This document shows, one piece after another, positions 26,570 through 36,400 of a stretch of DNA of 50,369 nucleotides. A program made the position numbers and the translations under genes. The notes under the pieces are model-generated. The model was not told the DNA's origin. It made no database searches and saw only the letters and a program-made list of their open reading frames with translations. The stretch is from Shimia litoralis (lineage in GTDB: Bacteria > Pseudomonadota > Alphaproteobacteria > Rhodobacterales > Rhodobacteraceae): the NCBI RefSeq assembly GCF_005518135.1, contig NZ_SULI01000022.1, forward strand, positions 1 through 50,369, read 5' to 3'. Each line of letters begins with the position of its first letter. Position 1 is the stretch's first letter.

Positions 26570-28067
26570 ACGAGTTTCTGGTGCCGCGCTGTCCTACCTG
26601 CTGATTTTCGTCAAGCTGGTTGTCACGCTGTTCTTCACCCCGATCCTCGTCTCGTCGCTGGGAGTGGATGGCTACGGCCTCTATGCTCTGGTCGGGGCGC
26701 TGGCAGCGTATCTGTATATTCTCGATTTCGGGATGAATGATTCCGTCATGCGTTTTTTCGTGGCGCACGAAAACGATACTGTCGAGCGCGACGTGTTCCT
26801 GGCCAAGATGCTGGGGCTTTACAGTCTCGTTGGTGCGTTGATCTTGCTCGGTGCCTATGCGATGAGCCTGATGGCAGAACCGGTTTTCGGAGCAAGCAAC
26901 ACGCCTGAGCAAGTCGAGATGCTCAGCACCATGATCTTGATCACAGGGATCGGAGCGGCGTTTCTCGTGGCGTTGAATCCGCTCGGGGCGTTGTTGTCCG
27001 CGACCGAATCTTTCATCTTCCTGCGCAGCATGGAGATTGCGGCAACTGTCCTGTCCGCGCTGGTGATGGTCGTCGTTTTGCGGGCCGGAGGCGGGGCGGT
27101 GCAGATCGTCATGGTGTCAACGGCTTCGGTGATCACACAGGCCGTTTTGCGGCTTGTCTATGCCGCGTTCGTGTTGGATGCGCGGGTCCGTATTGGATTG
27201 CCCGATCGCAAGACCCTGACGCGTGTGGCGCGCTACGCTGCACCGATCTTCGTGGTGATGATCGCCGAGACCCTTTTTTGGAAGCTTGACAGCATCCTGA
27301 TCGGGGCTGTTCTGGGCGCAGCACCCGTTGCCGTTTATGCAATCGGGGTGACGTTCAACAAGTATTTTATGAGCTTTGCCACCGCTCTCTCGCGGGTCAT
27401 GACCCCTGAGATCATTCGCCAGATTGACCGAGGGGCGGATGCGACGATGCTGACGGATTTGATGATACGGATTTCAAGGTTCCAGGCGATGTTCCTGTTG
27501 GTGATCCTCAGTGGGCTGGCGATCTTTGGTCAGCGGTTCCTTGTGCTTTGGCTGGGGCCTGAATTCGCACCGGCCTATTGGGTGATGCTTGCCGTCCTGG
27601 TGCCGTATACGCTGGAACTCAGCGGGAATGCGCGCAACATCATCTTGCAGGTCAAGGGGCTTTACTGGCAGCGCTCGGCCATCACGATGGTCATGGCCTT
27701 GCTGAATATCCCGCTGACTCTGGCCCTGCTGCAGATCTGGGGCGTGGTTGGCGCAGCGATCAGCACCGGGATTGCGGTGTTTGTCGGCTATGTGCTGATC
27801 GCGCTGCTGCTGAAGCTTCGGGTTGGTATGGAGATCGGTCGCTATTGGCTCGAAACCGCGCGGGGCATCCTGCCGCTGGCGGTGGTGGTGACGGCGTTGG
27901 GCCTGTGGGCTGAACGCTATCTGCCGGGCGGCTGGGATGCTTTGCTGTTGGGCGGGCTTGTGCATCTCACGGTCTTCGGTCTGGCGATCTATTGGCTGGC
28001 CGCCAGCCCGGACGAGCGGGTCTTTATTGATCGGTTCCTGCGGCGCTTTCGGGGGGGCAAGGTATGA
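26562..28067 (+). CDS. wzx: Polysaccharide flippase (Wzx)
   Basis: 501-residue membrane protein with about 14 hydrophobic segments, MOP superfamily. Starts MSKRVSGAALSYLLIFVKLV at 26562; the first helix pair contains FTPILVSSLGVDGYGLYALV and FGMNDSVMRFFVAHENDTVE, typical of Wzx. ARYAAPIFVVMIAETLFWKL begins the second half. It should flip the completed lipid-linked repeat unit for Wzy. This is the intact flippase within the right locus; another intact one is at 7014 and a truncated one at 801. Overlaps both neighbours, so translation is coupled. Confidence 0.93.
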   Translation: MSKRVSGAALSYLLIFVKLVVTLFFTPILVSSLGVDGYGLYALVGALAAYLYILDFGMNDSVMRFFVAHENDTVERDVFLAKMLGLYSLVGALILLGAYAMSLMAEPVFGASNTPEQVEMLSTMILITGIGAAFLVALNPLGALLSATESFIFLRSMEIAATVLSALVMVVVLRAGGGAVQIVMVSTASVITQAVLRLVYAAFVLDARVRIGLPDRKTLTRVARYAAPIFVVMIAETLFWKLDSILIGAVLGAAPVAVYAIGVTFNKYFMSFATALSRVMTPEIIRQIDRGADATMLTDLMIRISRFQAMFLLVILSGLAIFGQRFLVLWLGPEFAPAYWVMLAVLVPYTLELSGNARNIILQVKGLYWQRSAITMVMALLNIPLTLALLQIWGVVGAAISTGIAVFVGYVLIALLLKLRVGMEIGRYWLETARGILPLAVVVTALGLWAERYLPGGWDALLLGGLVHLTVFGLAIYWLAASPDERVFIDRFLRRFRGGKV

Positions 28068-29281
28068 GCACGCAGCGCCCCTGGATCGCCTATGTCGGCC
28101 CGGTCGCATTCCCCGAGGGCGGGGCTGCGGCGCGGCGTATCCTTGGCAATGCCAAGGCGCTGGCGGGGGCCGGCTATGACGTGGTGATCGTTTCGGGGCA
28201 GCGACCGGATGAGCGGGGCGCGCAGTTCGATGTCGCGCCCGGGATCCGCTGCGTCAGCACCAACGAGCGCGACGCCGAACACCTGCACAAGACGCTTCGG
28301 TATGCGCGCTACGCCATCATGGGAGCGCGCAGCCGCCAATGGCTGGACGCGCAAGAGACGCCGCCGGACGCGGTGATCTTGTATTCCGGGTATTCGCCTT
28401 ATCTGCTTCAGTTCACGGGGTGGGCGCGGCGCAAGGGCATCGCGCTGCTGTTTGACGCTGTCGAATGGTATGCTGCGCCCAGCCTCCCGCGCTTCCTTAC
28501 CTCGCCCTATCTGTGGAACACCGAGTTTGCGATGCGGGTACTGATCCCGCGGCTCGACGGGGTGGTGGCGATCAGTCGCGCGCTCGAGGGATACTATCGC
28601 GCGAAGGGTCTGCCGGTCGGGCGTGTTCCGCCGCTGTTCGACCCAGACGAGATCACCGCCCGCGATCCTGTGCCCGATCCGGATGGACAGCTGCGGCTTG
28701 CCTATTCGGGGTCGCCCGGCCGCAAGGATCTGATTGATATCGTGATTGAGAGCGTGCTGGAACGCGATGCCGGCAGGGGCCGGATTGTTCTGGACATCGC
28801 CGGTGTCACCGAAGAGGAATTGCGCCGTCGGCCACCGTTGCAACGGCGCGGCGGCACGATCCCCGAAACCCTGCGCGCCCATGGGCAAGTCAGCCATGCC
28901 CGCTCGACCGAAATCGTGGGCGGGGCCGACTTTACTGTCTTCCTGCGCGCGGTGAACCGCGTCTCGACCCATGGCTTTCCGACGAAATTTGTCGAAAGCC
29001 TAGCCTTGGGCACGCCGGTCATCACAAACCTGACCAGCGACCTGGCCGACCATCTGCGCGATGGCGAGACGGGGTTGGAATGCACGGAACCGACCGCCCC
29101 GGCGCTGGGCGCGGTTCTGGATCGCGCGCTTGCGCTTGGTGCGGATGCGCGCAGCACCATGAGACGCGCCGCCCGAACCGAAGCCGAGAAGGCCTTTGCG
29201 TATCAGGCCCATGTTGCAACCTTGGGTGAATTGATCAATACGACCAGCAAGAATTTTGACGGTAAAGGAATAGAATCATGA
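28064..29281 (+). CDS. Glycosyltransferase (GT4-like)
   Basis: 405 residues beginning MSTQRPWIAYVGPVAFPEGG; the motif PEGGAAARRILGNAKAL is common in this GT4 subgroup. LLFDAVEWYAAPSLPRF is in the linker to the C-terminal half, which has LRLAYSGSPGRKDLID and VNRVSTHGFPTKFVESLALG, then TPVITNLTSDLADHLRDGE. Clearly a paralogue of the gene at 22019. Overlaps wzx by four bases and the epimerase by four. Specificity unknown. Confidence 0.87.
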   Translation: MSTQRPWIAYVGPVAFPEGGAAARRILGNAKALAGAGYDVVIVSGQRPDERGAQFDVAPGIRCVSTNERDAEHLHKTLRYARYAIMGARSRQWLDAQETPPDAVILYSGYSPYLLQFTGWARRKGIALLFDAVEWYAAPSLPRFLTSPYLWNTEFAMRVLIPRLDGVVAISRALEGYYRAKGLPVGRVPPLFDPDEITARDPVPDPDGQLRLAYSGSPGRKDLIDIVIESVLERDAGRGRIVLDIAGVTEEELRRRPPLQRRGGTIPETLRAHGQVSHARSTEIVGGADFTVFLRAVNRVSTHGFPTKFVESLALGTPVITNLTSDLADHLRDGETGLECTEPTAPALGAVLDRALALGADARSTMRRAARTEAEKAFAYQAHVATLGELINTTSKNFDGKGIES

Positions 29282-30216
29282 AAGCACTTGTGACCGGCGG
29301 CGCGGGGTTTATCGGCTCGAATATCTGTGCTGCCTTGCTGCGCGACGGCGCCGAGGTGGCGATCCTCGATGATCTGAGTTCCGGCCATGCCGTGAACCTC
29401 GAAGCCCTGACCCAGGCGCAGTTCATCAAGGGCGACATCCGCGATCCCGAAGCCGTCGCGCGCGCGGTCTCTGGGTGCGACGTGGTGTTTCACCTTGCGG
29501 CCTCGGTCGGCAACAAGCGCTCGATCGACCACCCCGACGAGGATACCGGGATCAACGTGAACGGCACGCTGACGGTGCTGGACGCGGCGCGGGCCGCCGG
29601 GGTTCGCAAGGTTGTGGCGTCCTCCTCGGCCGGGATCTATGGCGAACTCAAGACCATTCCGATCGCCGAGGATCACCCGATCGACCCCCTGACGCCCTAT
29701 GGGGTCTCGAAACTCTATACCGAAAAGATGTCGCTGGCCTTCGCGCATGTCTACGGTATCGAGGCCATCTGCCTGCGCTATTTCAACGTCTATGGTCCCA
29801 ACCAGCGGTTCGATGCCTATGGCAACGTGATCCCGATCTTTGCGTTCCGCGCGCTGCGGGGCGAGCCGATCACCATTTTCGGCGACGGCCAGCAGACCCG
29901 CGATTTCGTCCATGTCGATGATGTCGTGCAGGCGAACCTGAAAGCGGCCATGAACCGTGGCACCTCGGGCGCGTTCAACGTCGCCAGTGGAACGCAGATG
30001 CGTATTCTGGACCTTGCCCAGGCGGTGAATGCGCATGTCGATGCACCGGTCGAGATCCAGCATGGCCCCGAACGGGCCGGGGATGTGGCGCATAGCCTGG
30101 CCGACATCGGGGCCGCACGCACCGGGTTCGGCTTTGATCCCGTGGTCGCGATGGAGCCGGGCCTGGCACAATACATGGACTGGGCCAAGCAAGAGGTGAA
30201 ACGGCAGGACGCCTGA
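29278..30216 (+). CDS. NAD-dependent nucleotide-sugar epimerase/dehydratase
   Basis: 312-residue extended SDR protein. MKALVTGGAGFIGSNICAAL holds the GxxGxxG motif, LDDLSSG the cofactor ribose-binding part, VASSSAGIYGE and YGVSKLYTEKM the catalytic Ser and YxxxK, then RYFNVYGPNQRFDAYGNVIP, typical of UDP-glucose/UDP-GlcNAc 4-epimerases (WbpP/GalE-like). The exact substrate is uncertain; UDP-GlcNAc or UDP-glucose C4 epimerisation is most likely. Follows the glycosyltransferase with overlap and precedes capE by about 70 bases. Confidence 0.85.
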   Translation: MKALVTGGAGFIGSNICAALLRDGAEVAILDDLSSGHAVNLEALTQAQFIKGDIRDPEAVARAVSGCDVVFHLAASVGNKRSIDHPDEDTGINVNGTLTVLDAARAAGVRKVVASSSAGIYGELKTIPIAEDHPIDPLTPYGVSKLYTEKMSLAFAHVYGIEAICLRYFNVYGPNQRFDAYGNVIPIFAFRALRGEPITIFGDGQQTRDFVHVDDVVQANLKAAMNRGTSGAFNVASGTQMRILDLAQAVNAHVDAPVEIQHGPERAGDVAHSLADIGAARTGFGFDPVVAMEPGLAQYMDWAKQEVKRQDA

Positions 30217-30288
30217 CACCGACCCCTGCGCACCGACCATTGCCCTTTGACCCAAGCCTTTTTTACGATTTCCCGAAAGGATCCTTCC

Positions 30289-31323
30289 ATGCTCGACGAC
30301 GTTACGCTTATGATAACTGGTGGCACCGGCAGCTTCGGCAATGCCGTGTTGCGCCGTTTCCTCGATTCCGATGTCCGCGAGATCCGCATCTTCAGTCGTG
30401 ACGAGAAGAAGCAAGATGACATGCGCAAGCGCTATCGCAGCGACAAGATCAAGTTCTTCCTGGGCGACGTGCGCAACCGCGACAGCCTGCTGGATGCGAT
30501 GCATGGTGTGGATTTCGTCTTCCATGCCGCAGCTCTCAAGCAGGTTCCCTCGTGCGAGTTCTTCCCGCTCGAAGCCGTGCACACCAACGTTTTGGGCACC
30601 GCCAACGCGATCGACGCGGCGCATCGCTCGGGGGTTCGCAAGATGATCTGCCTGTCGACCGACAAGGCGGTTTATCCGATCAACGCGATGGGCACCTCGA
30701 AGGCGATGATGGAAAAGGTCGCGACCGGCAAGGCCCGATCCATCGACCCGGATCGCATGACGATCTGCTGCACCCGTTATGGCAACGTCATGGCCTCGCG
30801 CGGATCTGTCATCCCGCTTTTCGTGCGTCAGATCCAGTCGGGTGAGCCGCTGACCATCACTGATCCGGATATGACCCGGTTCATGATGACCCTCGACCAT
30901 GCCGTCGATCTGGTGCTATTTGGCTACGCGCAGGGGGCTACCGGTGACGTGCTGGTGCAAAAGGCCCCGGCGGCAACGATCATGGTTCTGGCCAAGGCGC
31001 TTTTGGAACTGTTTGAAAAGCCCAATCATCCGGTGCGGATCCTTGGCACGCGGCATGGCGAGAAAAAACATGAGACGTTGTTGTCGCGTGAAGAACTCGC
31101 CCAGGCGGTGGATCTTGGTGAATACTACCGCGTTCCGGCCGATATGCGCGACCTGAACTATGGCGTCTATACCGACAGCGGTGAGAGCAAGATCAGCGAG
31201 AGCTTCGACTATACTTCGGAGAATACCGAACAACTGGATGTCGAAGGCATGAAGCAACTGCTGCTGCAATTGCCCTTCATCCGTGCGACGCTGGCGGGAG
31301 AAACCGCCGACCCGGAGGTGTAA
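30289..31323 (+). CDS. capE: UDP-GlcNAc 4,6-dehydratase/5-epimerase (CapE/FnlA)
   Basis: 344-residue membrane-peripheral SDR enzyme, first step from UDP-GlcNAc to UDP-L-FucNAc. TLMITGGTGSFGNAVLRRFL is the typical inverting-dehydratase NAD motif; FSRDEKKQDDMRKRY, HAAALKQVPSCEFFPLEA and STDKAVYPINAMGTSKAMME (active site with modified YxxxK) are diagnostic of CapE/FnlA. ATG 30289 chosen: it has an AAAGGA Shine-Dalgarno, and relatives start near LDDVTLMITG. Followed at once by capF and capG in pathway order. Intact. Confidence 0.94.
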   Translation: MLDDVTLMITGGTGSFGNAVLRRFLDSDVREIRIFSRDEKKQDDMRKRYRSDKIKFFLGDVRNRDSLLDAMHGVDFVFHAAALKQVPSCEFFPLEAVHTNVLGTANAIDAAHRSGVRKMICLSTDKAVYPINAMGTSKAMMEKVATGKARSIDPDRMTICCTRYGNVMASRGSVIPLFVRQIQSGEPLTITDPDMTRFMMTLDHAVDLVLFGYAQGATGDVLVQKAPAATIMVLAKALLELFEKPNHPVRILGTRHGEKKHETLLSREELAQAVDLGEYYRVPADMRDLNYGVYTDSGESKISESFDYTSENTEQLDVEGMKQLLLQLPFIRATLAGETADPEV

Positions 31324-31324
31324 G

Positions 31325-32434
31325 ATGCAGGTTCTGATCACTGGAGCGGGCGGATTCATCGGCCGAAACCTGGCGCTGCGGCTGACCGAGACCGGTCATG
31401 GGGTCTTGTCGGCCACCCGCCAGACCTCTGACGCCGAGTTGGCGGCTATGGTCGCTCAGGCCGATGCCGTGGTGCATCTGGCTGGCGCCAATCGCCCCGA
31501 AACCGATGCCGAGTTCGACACGATCAACGACCAGTATACCGCGCGGCTCTGCGCCTTGCTGAGCGAACGGTCGTCCCCGGTGCCCGTGATCGCCTCATCG
31601 ACGATCCAGATCGACCGCGACACGCCCTATGGCCGATCCAAACGTGCAGGCGAAGATCATCTGCACGCGCTGGGCACAGCCAGCGGCGCGCCGGTCAATA
31701 TCTGCCGGCTGGTCAATGTCTTCGGGAAATGGTGCCGTCCGAACTATAACTCCGTCGTGGCGACCTTCTGTCACAACATCGCCCGCGACCTGCCGATCGC
31801 CATCAACGATCCCGCCGCCGAGGTCCGGCTGGTGCATGTGGATGACGTGATTGACGCCTGGCTGGCCTGGCTGGCCGCGCCGGGGCAGGGAATTCAGGTG
31901 ACATCGGTCGAACCGGAATACCGGATCACCCTGGGGGACCTTGCCGACCGACTGCGCGCCTTTCGTGCCGTGCGCGATACGCATACCGTGGGCGAAACCG
32001 GCACCGGCCTGGGCCGCGCGCTGTATGCGACCTATGTCAGCTATCTGCCGGTTGCGGATTTCGCTTATTCGCTGACTCGCCACGGCGATCAACGCGGGGT
32101 CTTCGCCGAGATGCTGCGCACCGAGCATTCGGGCCAGTTCAGCTTTTTCACCGCCGGACCGGGGATCACACGGGGTGGCCACTACCACCACGCCAAGACT
32201 GAGAAATTCCTAGTGCTCAAAGGCACAGCGCGCTTTCGGTTCCTCAATATGGATACCGGCGAAACGCACAGCATCGACACCACAGGCGACGAGTCTGTGG
32301 TCGTGGAAACCGTGCCCGGCTGGAGCCATGACGTCACCAATATCGGCGAGGATGAGCTGATCTGCATGCTGTGGGCGAACGAACTGTTCGATCGGGACAG
32401 ACCGGATACGATTGCCCACCCTCTGACCCAGTGA
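31325..32434 (+). CDS. capF: CapF/FnlB: UDP-sugar 3-epimerase and C4-reductase
   Basis: 369-residue bifunctional enzyme, second step to UDP-L-FucNAc. N-terminal SDR domain: MQVLITGAGGFIGRNLALRL, STIQIDRDTPYGRSKRAGE (YxxxK), VNVFGKWCRPNYNSVVATFC. C-terminal cupin domain (about residues 250-369): ADFAYSLTRHGDQRGVFAEM and GITRGGHYHHAKTEKFLVL with metal-binding histidines. Family length is the same. Start at 31325 chosen over an upstream in-frame ATG inside capE. Two bases after the capE stop; a 36-base gap then capG. Confidence 0.94.
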   Translation: MQVLITGAGGFIGRNLALRLTETGHGVLSATRQTSDAELAAMVAQADAVVHLAGANRPETDAEFDTINDQYTARLCALLSERSSPVPVIASSTIQIDRDTPYGRSKRAGEDHLHALGTASGAPVNICRLVNVFGKWCRPNYNSVVATFCHNIARDLPIAINDPAAEVRLVHVDDVIDAWLAWLAAPGQGIQVTSVEPEYRITLGDLADRLRAFRAVRDTHTVGETGTGLGRALYATYVSYLPVADFAYSLTRHGDQRGVFAEMLRTEHSGQFSFFTAGPGITRGGHYHHAKTEKFLVLKGTARFRFLNMDTGETHSIDTTGDESVVVETVPGWSHDVTNIGEDELICMLWANELFDRDRPDTIAHPLTQ

Positions 32435-32470
32435 ACCCAGTGCAGTCTAGAATTTGACAGGACTCTTTTG

Positions 32471-33601
32471 ATGACCAAACTCAAAATCGCCACCATTGTT
32501 GGCACCCGGCCCGAACTGATCCGCCTGTCGCGCGTGATGGCAGCGCTGGATCGCCATTGCGATCATCTGATCGTGCATACCGGTCAGAATTATGACTACG
32601 AGCTCAACGGCATCTTCTTCGAGGATCTGGGCCTGCGCAAACCCGATGTGTTCCTCGAGGCTGCCGGCGAAACGGCCGCCGAGACCATCGGCAATGTGAT
32701 CGCGAAATCGGCCAAAGTGCTGGCTGAGCATCGCCCGGATGCGGTTCTGGTGCTGGGCGACACGAATTCCTGCCTCGCAGTGATTAGCGCCAAGCGGCTC
32801 AAGATCCCGGCGTTCCACATGGAGGCCGGGAACCGGTGCTTTGACATGCGCGTGCCCGAAGAGATCAACCGCAGGATCGTCGATCACACGGCGGATATCA
32901 ACCTGACCTATAGCCAGATCGCCCGCGAGTATCTGCTGCGCGAGGGGCTGGATCCGCAACGCGTCATTGTCACCGGAAGCCCGATGCGCGAGGTGCTTTT
33001 GGCCTATGCCGACCGTATCGAATCCTCGGATGTGCATGCGCGGCTGGGGCTGGAGAAGCATGGGTATTTCGTGGTCAGCGCGCATCGCGAGGAGAACATC
33101 GAAGACCCGAAACAGTTCGAGGGTCTGGTGGCCATTCTCAACATGCTGCCCGAACGCTTCGACCTGCCGGTGATCCTGTCGACCCATCCACGCACCCGCA
33201 ACAAGATCGCGTCCACCGGCACGAAACTGGACCCGCGCGTCCAGCAGATGAAGCCCTTCGGCTTTTCTGACTATAACGCCCTGCAGATGAACGCCCGGGC
33301 CGTGCTGTCGGATAGCGGAACCATTACCGAGGAAAGCTCGATCCTGAACTTCCCGGCGCTGAACATCCGCGAAACCCACGAACGCCCCGAGGGCATGGAA
33401 GAAGGCGCGGTGATGATGACCGGCATGAACCCCGAGCGGGTGCTGCAAGGCCTGGACATCCTCGCTAGCCAACCGCGCGGAGCAGACCGCGCGCTGCATC
33501 TGGTCCATGACTATGCCGCCGACAACGTCTCGGAAAAGGTGCTGCGGATCATCCACAGCTATACCGACTTCGTGAACCGCGTCGTGTGGCGCAAGAGCTG
33601 A
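32471..33601 (+). CDS. capG: UDP-N-acetyl-L-fucosamine synthase (CapG/FnlC)
   Basis: 376-residue hydrolysing-type 2-epimerase (WecB fold), last step to UDP-L-FucNAc. IATIVGTRPELIRLSRVMAA, HTGQNYDYELNGIFFEDLGL, HMEAGNRCFDMRVPEEINR and VSAHREENIEDPKQFEGLV are typical of FnlC/CapG; C-terminal LSDSGTITEESSILNFPAL is the UDP-binding site. With capE and capF the pathway is complete, so L-FucNAc is very likely in the polymer. No gene in the window shows a lesion in this pathway. Confidence 0.94.
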   Translation: MTKLKIATIVGTRPELIRLSRVMAALDRHCDHLIVHTGQNYDYELNGIFFEDLGLRKPDVFLEAAGETAAETIGNVIAKSAKVLAEHRPDAVLVLGDTNSCLAVISAKRLKIPAFHMEAGNRCFDMRVPEEINRRIVDHTADINLTYSQIAREYLLREGLDPQRVIVTGSPMREVLLAYADRIESSDVHARLGLEKHGYFVVSAHREENIEDPKQFEGLVAILNMLPERFDLPVILSTHPRTRNKIASTGTKLDPRVQQMKPFGFSDYNALQMNARAVLSDSGTITEESSILNFPALNIRETHERPEGMEEGAVMMTGMNPERVLQGLDILASQPRGADRALHLVHDYAADNVSEKVLRIIHSYTDFVNRVVWRKS

Positions 33602-33651
33602 TGCGCATCCGCCACTGCCACCCTCGGTATTGACTTCGGGAGACGACCAAG

Positions 33652-34407
33652 ATGAGCAAGATCACTTTCAGCGATTTGGTGCGTGTCGGCACCTACCGCG
33701 CCGGGCGGTTGTTAGGGAACACGGACTATACACCCTTCATCATCCTGTCGCGGTCGCGGTCCGGGTCCAACCTGTTGAATTCGTCGCTGGGCAGCCATCC
33801 GAACGTTCATGTCAAAGGCGAACACTTCGGGCATATCGGTCAGGACACAATCGAGAAGCGACATGCGCAGGTCTTCGGCAAGCAACCGTCCTGGATCAAG
33901 GCGGCGGGGTGCAAGGTGTTTTACTATCACCCGCATCACGGCGATCCGGCACCGCTCTTTGACATGCTCAAGGCCGATCCCCGTTTGAAGGTGATCCACC
34001 TCAAGCGCGAAGACGAGCTGCGCAGCGTGTTGTCGTGGATGATCGCGCGAGAAAACAACACCTACACCGCCACCTCGGATGCCTCCGTCATCGCGGCGGA
34101 TGACAAGCGGCAGACGGTGGATCCAGATGAAATGATCGACTGGATCGAAAAGACCGTCAACTGGGAGGCATGGGGCGATACGTTCTTTTCCGACCGCGAG
34201 ACCGTGACGGTCACATACGAGGATATGACCGCCGACCTGCCCGGCCAATTCACGCGGGTTCTCGATTATCTCTACCTGCACGCCCATACGCCTCAAAGCC
34301 GTCTGCGGCGCCAGAACCCAGAACCGGTCGAGGAACTGATCGCCAACTGGCCCGAAGTTCGTGATCGCCTGCATGAGCGCGGCTTCGACCGGTTCATTCC
34401 GGCCTGA
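33652..34407 (+). CDS. Sulfotransferase (PAPS-dependent, Stf0-like)
   Basis: 251-residue P-loop-like sulfotransferase. FIILSRSRSGSNLLNSSLGS is the 5'-phosphosulfate binding loop and LKVIHLKREDELRSVLSWMI the 3'-phosphate binding segment; VTVTYEDMTADLPGQF is typical near the end. It should transfer sulfate from PAPS to a carbohydrate hydroxyl, making the polymer sulfated. The by-product PAP is removed by CysQ, which happens to be encoded at 47834. Lies between capG and the acyltransferase, 50 bases after capG. Intact. Protein or lipid substrates cannot be excluded. Confidence 0.85.
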   Translation: MSKITFSDLVRVGTYRAGRLLGNTDYTPFIILSRSRSGSNLLNSSLGSHPNVHVKGEHFGHIGQDTIEKRHAQVFGKQPSWIKAAGCKVFYYHPHHGDPAPLFDMLKADPRLKVIHLKREDELRSVLSWMIARENNTYTATSDASVIAADDKRQTVDPDEMIDWIEKTVNWEAWGDTFFSDRETVTVTYEDMTADLPGQFTRVLDYLYLHAHTPQSRLRRQNPEPVEELIANWPEVRDRLHERGFDRFIPA

Positions 34408-34422
34408 TCAACGGGACAGACA

Positions 34423-36366
34423 ATGAAGTATCGCCCGGAAATTGATGGTCTGCGCACGATAGCGGTTCTGCCGGTCGTCCTTTACCATGCCGATTTGGCA
34501 TGGATTCAGGGCGGCTTCGTCGGCGTCGATGTCTTCTTTGTCATTTCAGGTTATCTGATCACCACGATCATTGCGACCGATGTTGCGCTGGGCAAATTCA
34601 GCTTGCGCCGCTTTTACGAACGCCGGCTTCGCAGGATCTTTCCGGTGCTATTTGCTGTTGCCGTTGTCACCAGCCTGGCGGCCTGGCTCTGGATGATACC
34701 GTCCGATCTGCGGGAATATGGCAAGTCACTTCTTGGCGTTGCGCTGTTCGTGTCGAACTATCTGTTTTACCGCGAGACCGGGTATTTCCAGCCCTCGTCC
34801 GAGTTGATGCCTATGCGGCATACCTGGAGCCTCGCTGTCGAGGAGCAGTTTTACGTCGTCATGCCACTGTTGTTGATGATGACGGCGGCACTGGCGTGGC
34901 GCGGGCGCATGGCGTTGGTGGCGGCGCTCTTGGTGATCAGCCTTGCGGCCTGCCTTGTCAGCCAAGCGGGAAACCCGGATCTGACCTTCTATTCCATCCA
35001 CACCCGCGCCTGGGAAATGCTGGCTGGGTCATTCTGTGCGCTTTGGCTGATACAGCATCCGCTGCGCGGGTCGAACGCGCTCAGTGCGGTTGGCCTAGCG
35101 ATGATCGCCTTTGCCGTTTTCATGTTCGACAAGACAACCCCGTTTCCATCGGCTTGGGCCTTGGTGCCGGTTGTCGGAAGCGCCTTGATCATCCTGTTCG
35201 CCGGCCCCGGTGGTCTTGTCACGCGGATGCTGTCTTTTTCGCCAATCGTTGGCATCGGATTGATCAGCTTCAGCGTCTACATGTGGCATCAGCCGATGAT
35301 CACCTTCGCGCGCCTGACCGCGTCACATGAACCAAGCGTCGCGTTTCTGACCCTGGTGGCCGCGGCGTCTTTTCCGATCGGTTATCTCAGCTGGCGGTTT
35401 ATCGAACAACCATTCCGCAAAGGCCCTGTCGCGCGGGCATTGAGCCAGCGGGCGATCTTCGTCGCAGGCGCGGCGGCGACAGGATTGGTCCTTGCAATGG
35501 GCCTGCTTTTCTATCTGGAAAATGGCAGTCCGAACCGGATGACCCCTTCGGGCCAGACGTTCCAAGACTTGCGGATCGAAGAGAGGATCGCCGTCAACTC
35601 GGGGCTCGATGTGGCCTGCAGACGCGGTTTCACCCTGAGCGATCGCTGCGCAACAGGCGCGGAACCCGAAGTTCTGGTCTGGGGTGACAGCTATGCGATG
35701 CACACGGTCGCGGCGGTTGTTTCAGCCCTGCCCAGCGGCGTTGAGTTGCGCCAGATGGCGCTGTCCTCTTGTGGGCCGATTGTGTCGGTGACGATGGTTT
35801 CATCTGCTGCCGAAACCGAGGCCTGCGCAGGCTTCAATGATGCTGTGCTCGAGTGGCTGGGCACCGACCCCGGAATCGAAACCGTTGTCTTGTCGTCGCC
35901 CTTCGCCTGGCTTGCTACGCCAAGTTTGACCCTCAGGCATGATGATGGCGCGCAAGAGCCGGGCAATTTGACCGCCGCCGTGGCGGCCTTGGCCGATACG
36001 ATTGAAACACTTCAGGCCATGGAGTTGAAGGTTGTCGTGATTTCGCCCCCGCCCAATCCGGGTTGGGACATTGGCCGGTGTCTGGCGCATCATGCCCAAC
36101 GCGGCGAGTCGCTGTCTTTTTGCGACTTTTCGTATGATGCCTTGTCGGCACCCATCGATCTTGCCTATCAGATACTCAGCGGGGTCGAGCCCCTTGCCCC
36201 CGTGATTTGGCTGGATCAGGTGATCTGTGCCGATGGAGAATGCCGGGCCTCAAACGATGATGTCTTTCTTTACCGCGACAGAGGCCACCTTTCGAATGCC
36301 GGGTCCGCTTGGTTGGGTACACAACCCAGGTTCCGGGCCGCGATTGAAGACAGCATTCGAAATTGA
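34423..36366 (+). CDS. Membrane O-acyltransferase with C-terminal SGNH domain, second
   Basis: 647 residues with the same architecture as the gene at 18836: acyltransferase-3 domain (MKYRPEIDGLRTIAVLPVVL, GVDVFFVISGYLIT, FYERRLRRIFPVLF, RHTWSLAVEEQFY) with about 10 membrane segments, then a periplasmic SGNH domain with VLVWGDSYAMHTVAAVV and YRDRGHLSNAGSAWLG. SGNH cysteines occur in several places and may form disulfides. Expected to acylate a polymer sugar. Fifteen bases after the sulfotransferase, so both decorating enzymes are made together. Intact. Confidence 0.92.
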   Translation: MKYRPEIDGLRTIAVLPVVLYHADLAWIQGGFVGVDVFFVISGYLITTIIATDVALGKFSLRRFYERRLRRIFPVLFAVAVVTSLAAWLWMIPSDLREYGKSLLGVALFVSNYLFYRETGYFQPSSELMPMRHTWSLAVEEQFYVVMPLLLMMTAALAWRGRMALVAALLVISLAACLVSQAGNPDLTFYSIHTRAWEMLAGSFCALWLIQHPLRGSNALSAVGLAMIAFAVFMFDKTTPFPSAWALVPVVGSALIILFAGPGGLVTRMLSFSPIVGIGLISFSVYMWHQPMITFARLTASHEPSVAFLTLVAAASFPIGYLSWRFIEQPFRKGPVARALSQRAIFVAGAAATGLVLAMGLLFYLENGSPNRMTPSGQTFQDLRIEERIAVNSGLDVACRRGFTLSDRCATGAEPEVLVWGDSYAMHTVAAVVSALPSGVELRQMALSSCGPIVSVTMVSSAAETEACAGFNDAVLEWLGTDPGIETVVLSSPFAWLATPSLTLRHDDGAQEPGNLTAAVAALADTIETLQAMELKVVVISPPPNPGWDIGRCLAHHAQRGESLSFCDFSYDALSAPIDLAYQILSGVEPLAPVIWLDQVICADGECRASNDDVFLYRDRGHLSNAGSAWLGTQPRFRAAIEDSIRN

Positions 36367-36400
36367 TCTGAAACGCTGAATTGTCACTTTAGGAAAAATT

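Noticed and set aside
29203-30900. A 565-codon open frame on the minus strand
   Set aside because: It runs antisense through the epimerase and capE, has no family-like motifs, and results from third-base G/C bias of the real genes.
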